A stretch of DNA of 5,484 bases from Alcaligenaceae bacterium (GTDB lineage: Bacteria; Pseudomonadota; Gammaproteobacteria; Burkholderiales; Burkholderiaceae_B): contig JAJUJN010000158.1 in NCBI GenBank assembly GCA_029265335.1, forward strand, positions 1 through 5,484, read 5' to 3'. The notes under the pieces are model-generated. The model was not told the origin of the DNA. It searched no databases and saw only the letters and a list, made by a program, of their open reading frames with translations. Shown in pieces: positions 5,219 to 5,484 of this stretch (position 1 is the first letter of the stretch; each line of letters starts with the position of its first letter). The position numbers and the translations under genes are program-made.

Positions 5219-5484
5219 ATGGCAGCGCTCGAGATGGTGATACGCGGTGGTGAGGTGGCCACGGCCGAAGGTGTGGGCCGCTACGACATCGGCGTGGCCA
5301 ACGGTCGCATCGTGGCGCATGGCGCCGATCTGCCCCGTGCCCCGATCGATATCGACGCGCGGGACCGCCCCGGGGCGGAACTGAAAATCGATGCCGTTGT
5401 GGCCTTCCTTGAACAGAAACAGCGCCTCATTGACCACCTCGTTGAGGTCGGCGGCGACCAGCTGGGCCGACGGCAGCCGGGCGA
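5219..5484 (+). CDS. Dihydropyrimidinase/hydantoinase-like amidohydrolase, N-terminus only, homology broken
   Basis: The first 48 residues are a clear cyclic amidohydrolase N-terminus: a MVIRGGEVATAEGVGRYDIG stretch (6-25), then VANGRIVAHGADLP (26-39) and IDIDAR (43-48). In the dihydropyrimidinase, hydantoinase and allantoinase superfamily this is the small beta-sandwich domain that precedes the barrel; members hydrolyse cyclic amide bonds with a binuclear metal site. The family would next show a GxxVLPGxID(x)H motif carrying the first metal ligands. Instead residues 49 onward (from about 5363) read DRPGAELKIDAV and have no amidohydrolase character, although the frame stays open to the window end. 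The same DNA on the minus strand reads as part of a histidine kinase. The enzyme is therefore truncated at about 5346-5362, and without its catalytic barrel the product cannot be active as drawn. The start is well supported by AGGAGG at 5205-5210. The exact subfamily cannot be assigned from 48 residues. Confidence 0.75.
   Translation, partial: MAALEMVIRGGEVATAEGVGRYDIGVANGRIVAHGADLPRAPIDIDARDRPGAELKIDAVVAFLEQKQRLIDHLVEVGGDQLGRRQPG
5342..5484 (-). CDS. Fragment of an NtrY-like sensor histidine kinase (partial at both ends)
   Basis: Read from the window edge on the minus strand, the frame gives about 47 residues beginning ARLPSAQLVAADLNEVV and continuing NEALFLFKEGHNGIDFQFR, then PGAVPRVDIDR. 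In NtrY-type nitrogen-response kinases, the segment after the phospho-accepting helices reads (F)ARxPxPxxxxxDLNxLVxEAxxL, then a (H)xxIxF strand, xxPxVxxDxxQ and the N-box. The order and spacing match up to the Asp-Arg just before where the N-box should start. After 5342 the frame continues as an unrelated reading of the amidohydrolase 5' end and has no N-box. The catalytic ATP-binding domain is thus missing. The upstream part lies outside the window. Recognition is from motif memory only, so the kinase family is likely but the NtrY label less certain. Confidence 0.55.
5346..5355. other. 10-bp palindrome at the amidohydrolase/kinase junction
   Basis: TCGATATCGA is a perfect palindrome. It encodes IDID of the amidohydrolase on the plus strand and VDID of the kinase fragment on the minus strand, both fitting their families. 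Similarity to each gene ends within or just beyond it, so it marks the breakpoint of an inverted junction. Confidence 0.6.

Noticed and set aside
5159..5437. Treating the whole minus-strand frame as one gene
   Set aside because: Only the part upstream of about 5342 resembles a kinase. The rest is antisense to the amidohydrolase start, its ribosome binding site and the intergenic region.

Overview
The window is GC-rich chromosomal DNA, most likely from a Gram-negative proteobacterium. A periplasmic Bug/TctC-type solute receptor with a cleavable N-terminal signal and a MotA/MotB stator pair both point that way. Bug receptors are most abundant in Burkholderiales and relatives, so a betaproteobacterial source is a reasonable guess. 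It is not proven, because no rRNA or other taxonomic marker is present.

Layout: (1) Positions 2-274, plus strand, hold the 3' end of an unrecognised gene whose product ends in a very acidic Asp-rich tail. (2) Facing it on the minus strand is a compact block, read from right to left: motA (2768-1938), an overlapping motB-like gene (1954-710) and a small DOPA 4,5-dioxygenase-family gene (679-290). The spacing (17 bases of overlap, then a 30-base gap) suggests one operon. (3) A minus-strand cation diffusion facilitator (CDF) metal transporter lies at 3844-2936. (4) Between it and the next gene are two strong stem-loops, one a canonical intrinsic terminator that nearly touches or overlaps the CDF start. 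(5) A minus-strand Bug/TctC receptor lies at 4963-3971. (6) A divergent, AT-richer intergenic region (4964-5218) contains palindromes and probably carries promoters for both sides. (7) From 5219, plus strand, a dihydropyrimidinase/hydantoinase-like gene begins with a very good ribosome binding site.

The last part is the oddest. The amidohydrolase similarity stops after about 48 residues, at a 10-base palindrome. Beyond it the minus strand reads as a piece of an NtrY-like sensor histidine kinase. This is either a real inversion/rearrangement or an artificial chimera with an inverted junction.

Functionally, the Bug receptor and the divergent amidohydrolase could form a small capture-and-hydrolysis unit for a carboxylate or cyclic amide compound. 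The motAB pair could power a flagellar motor or another ion-driven machine. The CDF pump exports a divalent metal. I see no CRISPR array, RNA gene, insertion sequence or obviously new defence system. The window is mostly ordinary apart from the terminal junction, the unusual MotB architecture, the atypical CDF metal-site residues and the terminator at the CDF start.
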